Source: Delphinus delphis (Eukaryota > Chordata > Mammalia > Artiodactyla > Delphinidae). Taken from it: a stretch of 64,000 nucleotides of DNA. Position 1 is the stretch's first letter. The number at the start of each line of letters is the position of its first letter. Of this stretch, positions 54,776-64,000 are shown piece after piece. Position numbers and translations under genes: made by a program. The notes below the pieces were generated by a model. The model saw only the letters and a list, made by a program, of their open reading frames with translations, had not been told where the DNA came from and ran no database searches. The stretch is taken from NCBI RefSeq assembly GCF_949987515.2, contig NC_082703.1, positions 13,416,680 through 13,480,679 of the forward strand, in the 5' to 3' direction.

Positions 54776-57224
54776 AGGGTTTTAATAAAGACCAAACAGC
54801 CCAAACTTCGGCAAATGTACTGTCAGCAATTGTCTTCCCTGTGCCCTGGGAGCAAGGTCACTATCAATCGCTTTGGACTCCCTGTACTCTGGAGCTAGGG
54901 AAAGTTTGCAGTCTAGACTCTGAGAAAGAGGGCCAGGGTTCCACTGGTGGGCAGTTATCTGGCCCCTGTGACATGGTGACAGTGGAAGGTCATGGCCAAT
55001 GAACTCAAACCAAATCACATTCAGATTGGTTAATAGTGATCCAAAGACGAAGGGAAGTTACAGGGCTTCCTTTTCTAACTGGTTCATCAGGAGCTTACTA
55101 TTTTGCCTCCACCCACCCCCTCCCCCTCAAAAAAGCCAAAACCAAGATACAAAAACAATGAAAGATACTCCAAGCTTAAAGTTTAGCCAAAAAAAAAAAT
55201 TAGTGTTTAGCTTTGGGGTTTGGGACATCAGGGTAGTCTGTTAAAATCTCAGTTCACAGTTGTCATCCTGTGATTGCAGGAAAAGAAGAATTCTTCCCAA
55301 ATCATCTCTGCAGTAACCATGTTATTTCTGTGCCTGTCTTGCCTCTTTGTCTTCTAGAACTCTCTTTCCTGCACTCCATGTGATCTGTGGGTTCTGCCAC
55401 CTGAGGGGTCTCACTGCCTCTGCCATGAGGATGGGCACGCAACCCAGTCTGACAGGTTCAATTATTCTGGAACCAGTGAATGGCCTAGGGACAGAGTCAA
55501 GGCTAATCAGAATCCTTTACTGACACAGATATTGGAAAAGGAGCTTTAAGGGCAGAATAAGCTCAAAGCTGCCTGCAGCAATCTGGCTGTCACAAGAAGA
55601 AATTCTTTCAGCGCATAAAGCCAAGCAGAGTGGGAGACGAAAAGAGACAGAGCGCCCATCTTATGGTTCAAACCCCTGAATCCGGCAATGCCTGGAGCCC
55701 AGCCCTTGGACTTGTATTTACGTGAACCGATGATTTCGTCTTTTAAAAAGGAGCTAGTTGTTGGATTTCTGTTACAGTTCAGTGAAAAGTTCTCAATGAA
55801 TCCTCCTCCCTTCAAGAATAGTTAAACCCCAGTCAATACAAGGGAGTATGTTGCTTTTTCTTTAAGGCTTTAAAAAAAGAGTCCTTGCTCCTTCAGTGCA
55901 AAAGTCTTCCCCTTACGATCCCTCGAAATCCCTCCTCTGGCAGCCTGACTAGGCTTCCTTTGTTCTTTTCTCAGCGAATGTGCGAAATAGCTGGTTACCC
56001 CTTCTACCAAGCAAGGATGGTAGGGCCATCTTTGTATACATTTAGACAATTAATGGGTTACCCTGAAGCCAGTTTCCTCCAGGCTAAGAAATCCTACTAA
56101 CTTAAGTCTATTGCAAAGATTTTTTCCCAGCACCTTTCTCTCTAAATTGCAGAATTTTCATCTGACCTGGAGAGGTGGAGGAATGCTCCAGAAACTTGTG
56201 GAGGAATGCTCCAGAAACTTGTAGAGGTCTTTATTGATAAAAAATTTACTCCAATCATAAGAAATTCTATTCCTGAAGTTTCAAGATTAAATAAATGTAT
56301 AAGTAAATAAGGTATGAAAATTTTCAGGCGGGAAAATAAAAGTAAGTATGTAGTCTATAAACCAGTTTTGGGTTCAGTTTTAAAAGAGTTTAAAAGCAGA
56401 TGGAAGTTTCCTGGGGATGCAGTTAGTGGCTGGGTTTTGCCATCCGGGTTGATGTCTGGTCCATGTGAAGAAGGAGGTGAGGGAGGCTTTGATGGCTACA
56501 GGTGGAGGCTTTCCGGGATTCGTCACTGCCTGAGTATTCACACTCAAAAATAGAAGGTTGGTTACTCCGAGTCTCAGGGGATATAAGCTTTTAAAAAATC
56601 AAAAGGACTAGAATTTCTGGGAGCATGGCTCCTACCAGAAAGCTTAAATTAAAGAGTGGGAGGTATAGATTTCCTTAAAGAAAGACCTCTGTTCAAGATC
56701 TATTTTTAACCTTAGTGAATATGCTATTAATTAAAAATTCTGTTGGATAAGACCCAAGGAATTACCATGAGATTACTGTCTTCTACATTTAACCTAGGAA
56801 CATGACCCAAAATGCTTTAAATAGAAAACTTGTTAAATTTAAAAAGGACTTTCTCTTGGTAAAGTAATGTTCAGAATAATTAACTTCCAGTTTGCTTTAA
56901 TTACTTTTAAACACATATACATTTTCAAACACCAGGATAACACTGTGTTCCAGGGAATCTTGGGGGCCAGGGGTACCAGTGGGGGTCCCCGAGATGAGCT
57001 GTTATTTCTGACATCCAGCAACAGTCCTGCATGCCTGCCCTGCCCACAAATAAACTATTTAATAAAAACTCAACTCTCCTTTCCCCCATTTCCTTTCTTT
57101 ATCTAACTTCTAAATATAATTCAATCATCGGTTTGAGTAATTTAATTAATTAACTATCCACCACTTGCCTAAAGAACGGGTGTCTATTCCTGGTTAGCTA
57201 AATTATTTTGAAGCAAATTAAACA
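54776..57224. other. unassigned sequence
   Basis: About 2.4 kb with no gene. GGATGGGCACGCAACCCAGT near 55430 recalls an old mammalian repeat, not assignable. The tandem repeat at 56175-56220 is listed separately. Confidence 0.4.
56175..56220. repeat. 23-bp perfect tandem duplication, two copies
   Basis: GTGGAGGAATGCTCCAGAAA followed by CTT occurs at 56175-56197 and 56198-56220 without mismatch. Confidence 0.97.
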
Positions 57225-57655
57225 TTTAAAAAAGTGGTTTGCATCCCATCAGCAATTAGCATTATCTGGGGAGCTTTAAAAAAGAATATCAATAATCCTG
57301 GTATTTTGGTATCAGAACCCAGAGGTTCTGTTTTAATGGGAGTGGGAGGAAGGGCAGCAGCTATTAGTACTTTTTTTTTTTTTTTTTTTTTTTTGCTGTA
57401 CGCGGGCCTCTCACTGTTGCGGCCTCTCCCGTTGCGGAGCACAGGCTCCTGATGCGCAGGCTCAGCGGCCATGGCTCACGCGCCCAGCCGCTCCACGGCA
57501 TGTGGGATCCTCCCGGACCGGGGCACGAACCCGCGTCCCCTGCATCAGCAGGCGGACTCTCAACCACTGCTCCACCAGGGAAGCCCAGCTATTAGTACTT
57601 TTTAAAGTTCCCCACGATTTTAACCTGCAGTCGGGGTTAGGATTCACTGATTTAG
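57225..57655. mobile_element. MER5-like hAT element split by a SINE
   Basis: The left part (57225-57357) has AGTGGTTTGCATCCCATCAG, TATCTGGGGAGCTTTAAAAA and AGAACCCAGAGGTTCTGTTT. The right part (57604-57655) has AAAGTTCCCCACGATTTTAA with CCTGCAGTCGGGG. Joined, they are one MER5-type element. Its outer termini are too worn to show a TSD. Confidence 0.75.
57376..57585 (-). mobile_element. CHR-type SINE (short form) inside a MER5-like element
   Basis: Complete minus-strand copy preceded by a T run of about 24. The TSD CAGCTATTAGTACTTTTT is at 57358-57375 and 57586-57603, which is 18 bp and perfect. It interrupts an older hAT fossil. Confidence 0.95.
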
Positions 57656-57724
57656 AGACTGAAAGAAATCACACCCCCAGTTCAAAAGCAACTCACCAGA
57701 AAGCAGTATGGCTACATGGGGAAA

Positions 57725-57915
57725 AGCCCAGGATTCAGAGTTGAGGTTTTAATCCTACCTCCACTCACTGTCCACTGTTTGGACTTGATCATGTACTTAG
57801 CCTCTCTGTGCCTCATTTCCTCATGGGTAAAATTGGGATAGTTGTGCCCATTTTACAAAGTTGTTTTGAGGTAAAGATCTACCTGGTACATGGGGGAACC
57901 TCTTTAGCAAGAGCC
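57725..57915 (+). mobile_element. MIR SINE
   Basis: GATTCAGAGTTGAGGTTTTA, TTAGCCTCTCTGTGCCTCAT with TTCCTCATGGGTAAAATTGG, and AAAGTTGTTTTGAGGTAAAG. Confidence 0.8.
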
Positions 57916-58129
57916 TAGAAAAAACATTTCTCCTTGTTCCCTTTATTTGCCTCCTCTGTGCCAATAGGAATCCAAATCCACACCGTTCCTGGAGACCCTG
58001 AATTCCCTGAACATGGATGGATGGCCCTGGCAGCTACACTGGGCTTGCAGCGTCTTAGGGTTAGAAGATGAGGCACCTGTTCCTTCCAAGCTGAAGCAAT
58101 GTGGGTCACTGAAATGAGTCTGAAAGTCT

Positions 58130-58275
58130 GAGTCCAGGTTGGTCACCAACTGTGTTATGATCTCTGTTACCATACAAAGTTACCAACGAGCTCTGGGCCC
58201 CTCCATTTCTTAATTGGTAAAATGGGATTAGACTAGATGCTCTGTCCCATAACGTGAGTCTATGAGCTTTAAAGA
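58130..58275 (+). mobile_element. MIR-like fragment
   Basis: CCCCTCCATTTCTTAATTGG with TAAAATGGGATTAGACTAGA and TGCTCTGTCC match the 3' half of MIR (MIR3-like). Confidence 0.6.
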
Positions 58276-58618
58276 GTCTGTAAGACTCAGATCAGATAAG
58301 TCTGAAAGTACTTTTACCTGTCTGGTGAATAACAGAGTGCCCAAGCAGCTTCTACGATGAGGAGGTCCCATGAAGACAGTGGATAGTTTTCTTCTGGAAA
58401 GCTGGGCTTTTTGCAGTTAATAGTGGAAAGGGTTACCATCCTGACTTCTGGCTTGGGGACAGTGTGCATGAGTTACCCAGTCAGTCTCAGTGGAGAGTAA
58501 GGTCTCAGGATTGACCACAGGGTTTTATTTTTTATTGGGTCCACAGGAGAGACGGAATAAAATTGCCCATGCAAGATTTAGACTGAAATTATCTGTGTCA
58601 TCTGGATCCTTAGAAGCT
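58276..58618. other. unassigned sequence
   Basis: No gene or repeat recognised. Confidence 0.4.
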
Positions 58619-58626
58619 CTCTAGGT

Positions 58627-58815
58627 CAGTGGTTTTTCCAACTGAGCATGCATCAGAATCCGCTGGAGGGCTTGTTCAATCGCAGATCCCGGGACCCCAA
58701 CCCTAGAGTTTCTGATCCTGTAGGTCTGGGCGGAAGCCTGAGACTTTGCATTTCTAACAAGTTCGCAGGTGATGTAGGTGATGCTGGTTCCAGCACCACA
58801 CTTTTAGAGCCACTG
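58627..58815. mobile_element. MER5-like nonautonomous hAT element with intact TSD
   Basis: The left terminus CAGTGGTTTTTCC pairs with the right terminus AGAGCCACTG. The interior ATGCATCAGAATCCGCTGGA, GAGTTTCTGATCCTGTAGGT and TTGCATTTCTAACAAGTTCG is the MER5 pattern. A perfect 8-bp TSD, CTCTAGGT, lies at 58619-58626 and 58816-58823, the hAT length. Confidence 0.9.
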
Positions 58816-58823
58816 CTCTAGGT

Positions 58824-59180
58824 CTAGGATGCTATGATCCACATGGAACACTTTTTAAAATACTAGTAGCCAGATCCCTCCAGTAAAAAGTCTGATTTTG
58901 TAGATTTACAATGAGACCCAAAGGACAAACACATCTGAAAGATGCCTCCTCTTCCCCAAACTATCTCCTCCTGCACAGATGTCTGCTGGCAGCCTAGCCA
59001 TTCTGTCACCCAGGCTTACTGCCTGAGAGCGGTCTTTCCTCCACTGCCTCTGAGATCTGATGGGTTGGTGAATCTTAGAGACTTCATCTCTGCATCAGTT
59101 CTTCCCTTTTCATCTTCACTGCACTATTTCTGGCCCTCATTCGCTCCTCCTGTCTTTATTTTAATTACAAAAATGTCACA
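58824..59180. other. unassigned sequence
   Basis: The 112-codon frame at 58942-59280 lies here and continues into an LTR fragment. It has no domain and is judged spurious. Confidence 0.4.
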
Positions 59181-59184
59181 TGCT

Positions 59185-59404
59185 TGTTTCAGAAGAAGCC
59201 GAGAGCCAAGAAATGCAAGGAATGCAGCTCTGGAAGCTGGAGAAGGCAAGCAAACAAGTTCTCCTCTAGAGCCGCCTTGATCTTGGCCTAGAGAAACAGA
59301 TTTTTGGATATCTGACCTCCAGAACTCAAAAAGAATAAATGTATGTTTTTTTAAGCCATGAAATTTGTGGTAATTTGTTACAGCAGCCATAGGAGACTAA
59401 TACA
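59185..59404 (+). mobile_element. MLT1-type MaLR LTR, 3' half
   Basis: GAGCCAAGAAATGCAAGGAA, CTGGAAGCTGGAGAAGGCAA, CCGCCTTGATCTTGGCC, CTGACCTCCAGAACTCAAAA, then TTGTGGTAATTTGTTACAGC with AGCCATAGGAGACTAATACA. The 5' half is lost. Confidence 0.88.
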
Positions 59405-59449
59405 GGTTGTTTCCAAATTTTTGGACTTGTAAACACTTTAGTACCTCTT

Positions 59450-59965
59450 ACCTCTTGACAGGAACCCTTGACTCCAATCTGACCTGGCTTCACTCTGCCC
59501 CCTATGGCCACTCCTTGACTCCCCATTTCTGGAAAATGAAATCCAAATTCTTTAGTGCAAAGGCCCTCCATGCACTAGCCTAACCCACTTTCTTTTAGCC
59601 TTAAAGTTGACTATTCTATGATCACTCCCACCCTCAACACACGTTTTCTACATTCATTGCTTGACTCACAAGATTTTCTATGTATGACAGGCCTTCCTTA
59701 GCACATCTAGGCAGATGGTGCTCCAGCTCAAATAGGACGTCTCCCCAAAAGGGCCCTCTGTGTCTTCAGCCCATTCTCAACGAGATGTGATCTTTGCCTT
59801 TTTTGAACATGCATAACATTTTGCATCTCTCTTGGGGCATATATCAATTCTATCTTGTATCTGAGTTATAGATTTATATATGAGCTGCCTAGCACTTTAA
59901 TACTTTGCTGAGTTATTTGCTCATTAAATATCTGTGGAATTGAATTGAAATGTGAACCATGCTAT
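59450..59965 (+). mobile_element. L2 LINE 3' end, long fragment
   Basis: GGCCCTCCATGCACTAGCCT, CTCCAGCTCAAATAGGACGT with CTCCCC, CATAACATTTTGCATCTCTC and the AAATATCTGTGGAATTGAAT end follow L2 3' order. It is diverged and includes indels. Confidence 0.7.
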
Positions 59966-60334
59966 AGAATGAGGTCTAGTTCCTATTTGTGTTATAATTT
60001 GATACCCATGACAGGATGGAAACCATCAATTTTAACAATGAAAGATGGACATAGGAAAGAAGGGCAGAGTAAACTAACTAGGCTTAAATTATGCTTCCAA
60101 TTTGTCACATCTCATCCTTGCTTTGTGCCTTTCGAGATTCAAGAATAAATATGATGGTGATTCAGGGGTAGAGGACTTGAGAATATTCGCTGACCCTAAG
60201 CTCAGTAATGATTCTCCACTATGATTCAATGCCATCTCAGGCTGCATTCACAGGAGTGCAAGTCCAGAACAAAGAGGGGATTGTCTCATGGGTCTTCCAG
60301 ATGCATCGTCTGAGGGAGGTTTGATCAATGCGAC
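59966..60334. other. unassigned sequence
   Basis: No gene or repeat recognised. Confidence 0.4.
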
Positions 60335-60339
60335 CACTG

Positions 60340-60500
60340 TTTCCTAGAATTGACACAACACCAGAATAACCTGGCACACTGTTAAAAGATACAGATTTCT
60401 GGATGCCACCTCCAAGAAACTCTGAATGAATAGGTTAGGAAAGAGCCTTGGGATCTATATTTTAACCAGTATGAATTGTTTGAGGCTCACTGGTCTAAAA
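60340..60500. mobile_element. MER5-like hAT fragment
   Basis: ACACCAGAATAACCTGGCAC, TACAGATTTCTGGATGCCAC with CTCCAAGAAACTCTG, and TGTTTGAGGCTCACTGGTCT match MER5 order with decay at the left end. Confidence 0.7.
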
Positions 60501-60505
60501 AAATC

Positions 60506-61614
60506 CTTACAGTTGTTTCCACTTATGGTATTCTATTATTCAGAGTATTGAGTCCAGTGTCTGGTTCCATGGTCTCAAGCTCCCAGCTTACTGCCTCTGC
60601 TGGTTCTTACCATCGTCAGCCCCAAGTTCTGGTCTCCTGATGCTCTTCCTCTGGGAGAGGGAGCACCTAGAAATTGGCCAACAGGTAAGTTTTGGGGTTT
60701 TAGCTAATGGTTCTTTTAGAGTTTTGCCATTCATAACGAGGGCTGTAACTCACAAGCCCCAGCCACTCAATTTATCTCCTAGAGATGAAAGAAACAGACT
60801 TAGAATATTATCACAGCAGAGAAGCCGCCAAAGACAAAATATGCACGTGTTATCAGGTGGCCTTGAGTACCTGAAGGGGAGAAGACCCCAGGAGGTGGTG
60901 GCACAGACAGAACTGGTATCTCGTCAAAGCTGATCCTGTATTCTAGAAGGAGACCTGAACGACTCAAAGCAGCTCTGTTGCCCGTAGCCTTTCCTCACCC
61001 CAGGGGCAGAACTGGTGTTAGCCGTTCCCAGTGATTGGGGTGGAGCAGCTTGAGGAGTAGAGGAAAGCAAGGCTGGGCAGCTCTATGCCCTGGCCCTCTG
61101 GCCATTCTAATTCCAGAGATTTACTGCTACCTCCTAAATAAACAAAACTATTGAAGCTTTAAGAGCCCAGTCCAGACAGATGACCAAGAGAAAGAAGTCA
61201 TTGTTCAGCCTTAACACTATTTGTTTATCGTGTGTCCTTTGTCATTAACCCCTAAGAGTGAAAGCAGACTGGTCCACTTCATTTTCTGATTATCGAGTTT
61301 ATGGCATTTTTAAAATTAATTGAGCGCTTATCTCGGCACATAACGAGCAGCCCATGTGGGGGACGCAGTTTTCCTGGAAAAATACTGGTGGAGGGTCTGA
61401 GTGTGTTCTCTCCATCAGCGTGGTGCAGTCCAGTCTCCGGTCCCATGCAGGTCATGGAATCTTAGCGAGGACAGTTGTGCGGTTATGGTGGTCACGGCCT
61501 ATTCTCAGCATTGCTGTTTCTCCATAGAAGGCACTGCAAGACTGAAGCAGTGCTTGGAGTCGAAGAGGAGAGAGAAGACAATTTTCACATTTATTTCTTT
61601 CGGATTAAAGAGGA
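60506..61614. other. unassigned sequence
   Basis: No named repeat. The plus frame at 60640-60933 (97 codons) and the start of that at 61401-61721 show no domain. The latter ends in L1 3' UTR sequence. Confidence 0.4.
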
Positions 61615-61785
61615 AGTGGAGAGTTTCTATTTGGGATGATGACAAAGTTTTGGATGTGGGTAGTGGTGATGGGCGCACAGTATCGTTGAATGTACTTAAT
61701 GCCACTGAATTATGCACTTAAAATAGTTAAAATCTAGGGGGTACATTTTATGGTGTATATTTTACCACATTTTATTTTAAGGCAG
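61615..61785 (+). mobile_element. old L1 3'-UTR fragment
   Basis: TTTGGGATGATGACAAAGTT with TTGGATGTGGGTAGTGG, ATGTACTTAATGCCACTGAA with TTATGCACTTAAAATAG, and TGTATATTTTACCACATTTT. This is the same L1 3' end type as at 900-1014. Confidence 0.85.
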
Positions 61786-62310
61786 TGGGTTGGGCTTATC
61801 CACGGATTATCACAGGGAGGGGGGTAATTAACAAACATCAGTTGGCTCAGTGACCTTCTGGCCCTGCTGTAGCGTTGACTTATCCTGGGAGCAGTGCCCA
61901 AAGCTGCCTCTTGTTGTAGGAACCATGCAGATGCTTATGCTCAACCTAATTCTGGTGCATTTGAGAGCAAATGGAGCTTCCCTAATTCCTAAGACTTAAA
62001 CACGTAAGTATTGGAATGGCTTGAATGCCTTTTATCCACCAAAAGATGGACCTAAGAGTTTGTCTCTGGGGTAGACTGTCCTTCATTTCCTATGGAAATG
62101 ATAATGATTATCATTGAGTGTAGGTACTCAATACATTTTTTGGAATGCTGTTGCCGGCTCCCCCTTTTTCTCTCACTTCCAGGACTGAATACTTTAGTTC
62201 AGAGCTGGAATACGTAAAGGTTTTTGGATTTGTGGCCCAAACTCACTTCACTCTGCCCTATTTGGGCTTTGAATGTCTTCACCACACAGAGTTCAAAGAC
62301 TAATGGAACC
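61786..62310. other. unassigned sequence
   Basis: No gene or repeat recognised. Confidence 0.4.
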
Positions 62311-62314
62311 ACAA

Positions 62315-62380
62315 GGTTGGAAGAGGCTCAAAAGGTCCCCCGTTTACTACCCATGGTTGGAAGAGGCTCAAAAGGTCCCC
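62315..62380. repeat. 40-bp period tandem duplication, two copies
   Basis: GGTTGGAAGAGGCTCAAAAG followed by GTCCCC occurs at 62315-62340 and 62355-62380, without mismatch over 26 bp. Confidence 0.95.
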
Positions 62381-62512
62381 TGTCAAATGATCACACACAG
62401 ATGTGGCTTCTATCTTTGACAAAGGTCATACCCTGTAACCATTACTCATTCTTTCTTCTCAGAGAGCCCCTTAAAATTGCAGACATAAACACATTTTTAA
62501 GGTATCTTCTGG

Positions 62513-62697
62513 GACTTCCCTGGCAGTCCAGTGGTTAAGACTTGACTTCCAATGCAGGGGGTGCGGGTTCGATCCCTGGTCGGGGAACTAAGATCCCACA
62601 TGCCTCAGGGCCAAAATACCAAAACATAAAACAGAAGCAATACTGTAACAAATTCAGTGAAGACTTTAAAAATGGTCCACATCAAATAAATAAATAA
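62513..62697 (+). mobile_element. CHR/Bov-tA-like SINE
   Basis: The head GGGACTTCCCTGGCAGTCCA and B box GGTTCGATCCCTGG are intact. They are followed by GGGGAACTAAGATCCCACAT and a longer 3' part with AAATGGTCCACATCAAATAA and an (AAAT)n tail. The TSD is imperfect (GTATCTTCTG before, GTGTCTTCCA after). Confidence 0.9.
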
Positions 62698-63596
62698 AGT
62701 GTCTTCCACCAATCCAGAGACTTATAGTTTTCTGTATTGGGTTCAGATTGGGTTATTTTAATATTCCAGGAAGATGTTTTTCGGTTGAGAAACTTCAGTT
62801 CAATTCAGATTTTCTACCTGTAATTTCTAGCTGGAAATTACCTATGGCAGCTGAGTCACCCACCTCACCTCCTCGCCTCGCCCCTGGAGCCTGCTGGCTG
62901 TTTCCAAGGCCTTCCTCATTATTCACACCATGAATAATGGCCACAGAAATACCAAAAGCAACACCTGATGGCTGTGGAAGGTTTTTATCCTTACAGGTCG
63001 TGAATACTTTCTGTTTATCAGCTACACGAAGGGTTTGTGACTATCTAAGTGTTGTATTTCTAGCCGCTGTATTCTGAAGGAAAGCATCCTGCCCTGAGGT
63101 AAGGACAAATTCTTTATTCATATTGAAAATGAAAGCAAGTAAAGGGCAAGGATTTTTTTTTTTTAATCCCACTTTCAGTATGTTCAGAATGAAAAGTTTT
63201 TTGAAATAAGACCTTTAAAGTGTTTCCTTTCACTGTTCATTTGGGAAGAGATTTCACAGATGGTACAGACACCCTGAAATGTTGCCTGGTCTGAAATCTT
63301 TTATCTGCAGCTTTAGAAGAGCAAAGGGTATGACATATGGAAAGGAGCAAACAGCCGTGGGAAGGCATGGCTAGCAACAGGGACAGGAATGTAAATTATA
63401 GAACTGATCCTTGCCTCAAAATATTTCTGGTTGGGGTAGTTTCTATCTCTGGGGTACCACACACTGGGTACAGGATGGAGGCTGCATATGGGCAATTGAG
63501 GGCAGATGTGATGCGTGATAGTCATGCAGAACTGCAAGCTTGGCAAGTTCCAGCCCTTGACCCAAACCACAGTGTTTTTACATAATCATGGTTGGT
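62698..63596. other. unassigned sequence
   Basis: No gene. The opposing frames at 63313-63585 have no domain. A T run lies at about 63154-63164. Confidence 0.4.
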
Positions 63597-63915
63597 ATGG
63601 ATTGAACTGTGTCCCTCCCAAATTCATATGTGGAAGTCCTAACCTCCAGTACCTCAAAATGTGACTTTATTTGGAAATAAGGTCATTACAAATGTAATTA
63701 GTTAAGATGAGGTCATACTGGAATAGAATGGGCCCCTAATCCAATGTGACTAGTGTGCTTATAAAGAGAGGAAATTTGGACACAGAGGCAGACACAGAGA
63801 GGGAAAATGATGTGAAGACACAGGGAGAAGTCATCCAGTTACAAGGAACAGCAAAGATTGCCAACAAACCATCAGAAGCTGGGAAAGAAACATGGAACAG
63901 CTCTTTCCCTGTGTT
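63597..63915 (+). mobile_element. MLT1-type MaLR LTR, 5' part
   Basis: GTATGGATTGAACTGTGTCC, CAAATTCATATGTGGAAGTC, TTATTTGGAAATAAGGTCAT, GTTAAGATGAGGTCATACTG and AAATTTGGACACAGAGGCAG follow LTR order. The 3' terminus is not reached before unrelated text at about 63916. Confidence 0.85.
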
Positions 63916-64000
63916 GAAAACAAGACAACACACCCAATATGGAGTCGCTTATGCTAATCCCTACATCACCAAACCAAGACTTAACTTAGTTAACGGTTTT

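Overview
This is nuclear DNA from a mammal, almost certainly a cetacean (whale or dolphin). The main evidence is sixteen copies or remnants of a tRNA-derived SINE whose head reads GGCTTCCCTGGTGGCGCAGT and whose tail carries the cetacean CHR-type body. These sit on a background of mammal-wide repeats (MIR, L2, MER5-like hAT elements, MLT1-type MaLR LTRs, a Tigger-like element, old L1s) and one younger artiodactyl/cetacean-type L1. All family names come from reading the sequence against remembered consensus patterns. Borders without a target-site duplication (TSD) are good to about 20 bp.

I find no protein-coding gene, exon, rRNA, functional tRNA or CRISPR array that I can support. The open reading frames longer than 60 codons are SINE heads read in several frames, L1 ORF2 remnants, microsatellites read as Arg/Glu, Thr/His or Tyr/Ile repeats, or chance frames. 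The window is intergenic or lies inside a long intron.

Layout. 0-16 kb: L1, L2 and MIR fragments with eight CHR SINEs, including a 31-bp mini-SINE. 16-18.3 kb: two L1 pieces in opposite orientation. 18.3-22.5 kb: mostly unassigned sequence with a (GT)(CT)(CA) compound microsatellite and a block rich in homeodomain-type AT motifs. 22.5-27.2 kb: old minus-strand L1 pieces, a palindromic mariner MITE, a Tigger-like element inside a MIR, and an AT-rich array of quasi-palindromes. 27.2-32.3 kb: unassigned, SINE-free, with a mildly CpG-rich patch and a small templated-insertion scar. 32.3-42.8 kb: MLT1 LTRs, MIR, L2, two SINEs and the younger L1. 43-49 kb: hAT-type elements, a polypurine tract beside a perfect (AC)(GT) palindrome, and unassigned sequence. 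50-58 kb: a cluster of five CHR SINEs, three of them inside older repeats, plus a double insertion that used one target site twice. 58-64 kb: MER5-like, MLT1 and L2 remnants and one more SINE.

No gene system operates here. The content of interest is the insertion history (nested and tandem insertions, a template-switch scar, a deleted SINE that kept its TSDs), several sequences prone to non-B DNA structure, and SINE-free blocks that may hold conserved regulatory elements. Only cross-species alignment can test the last point.
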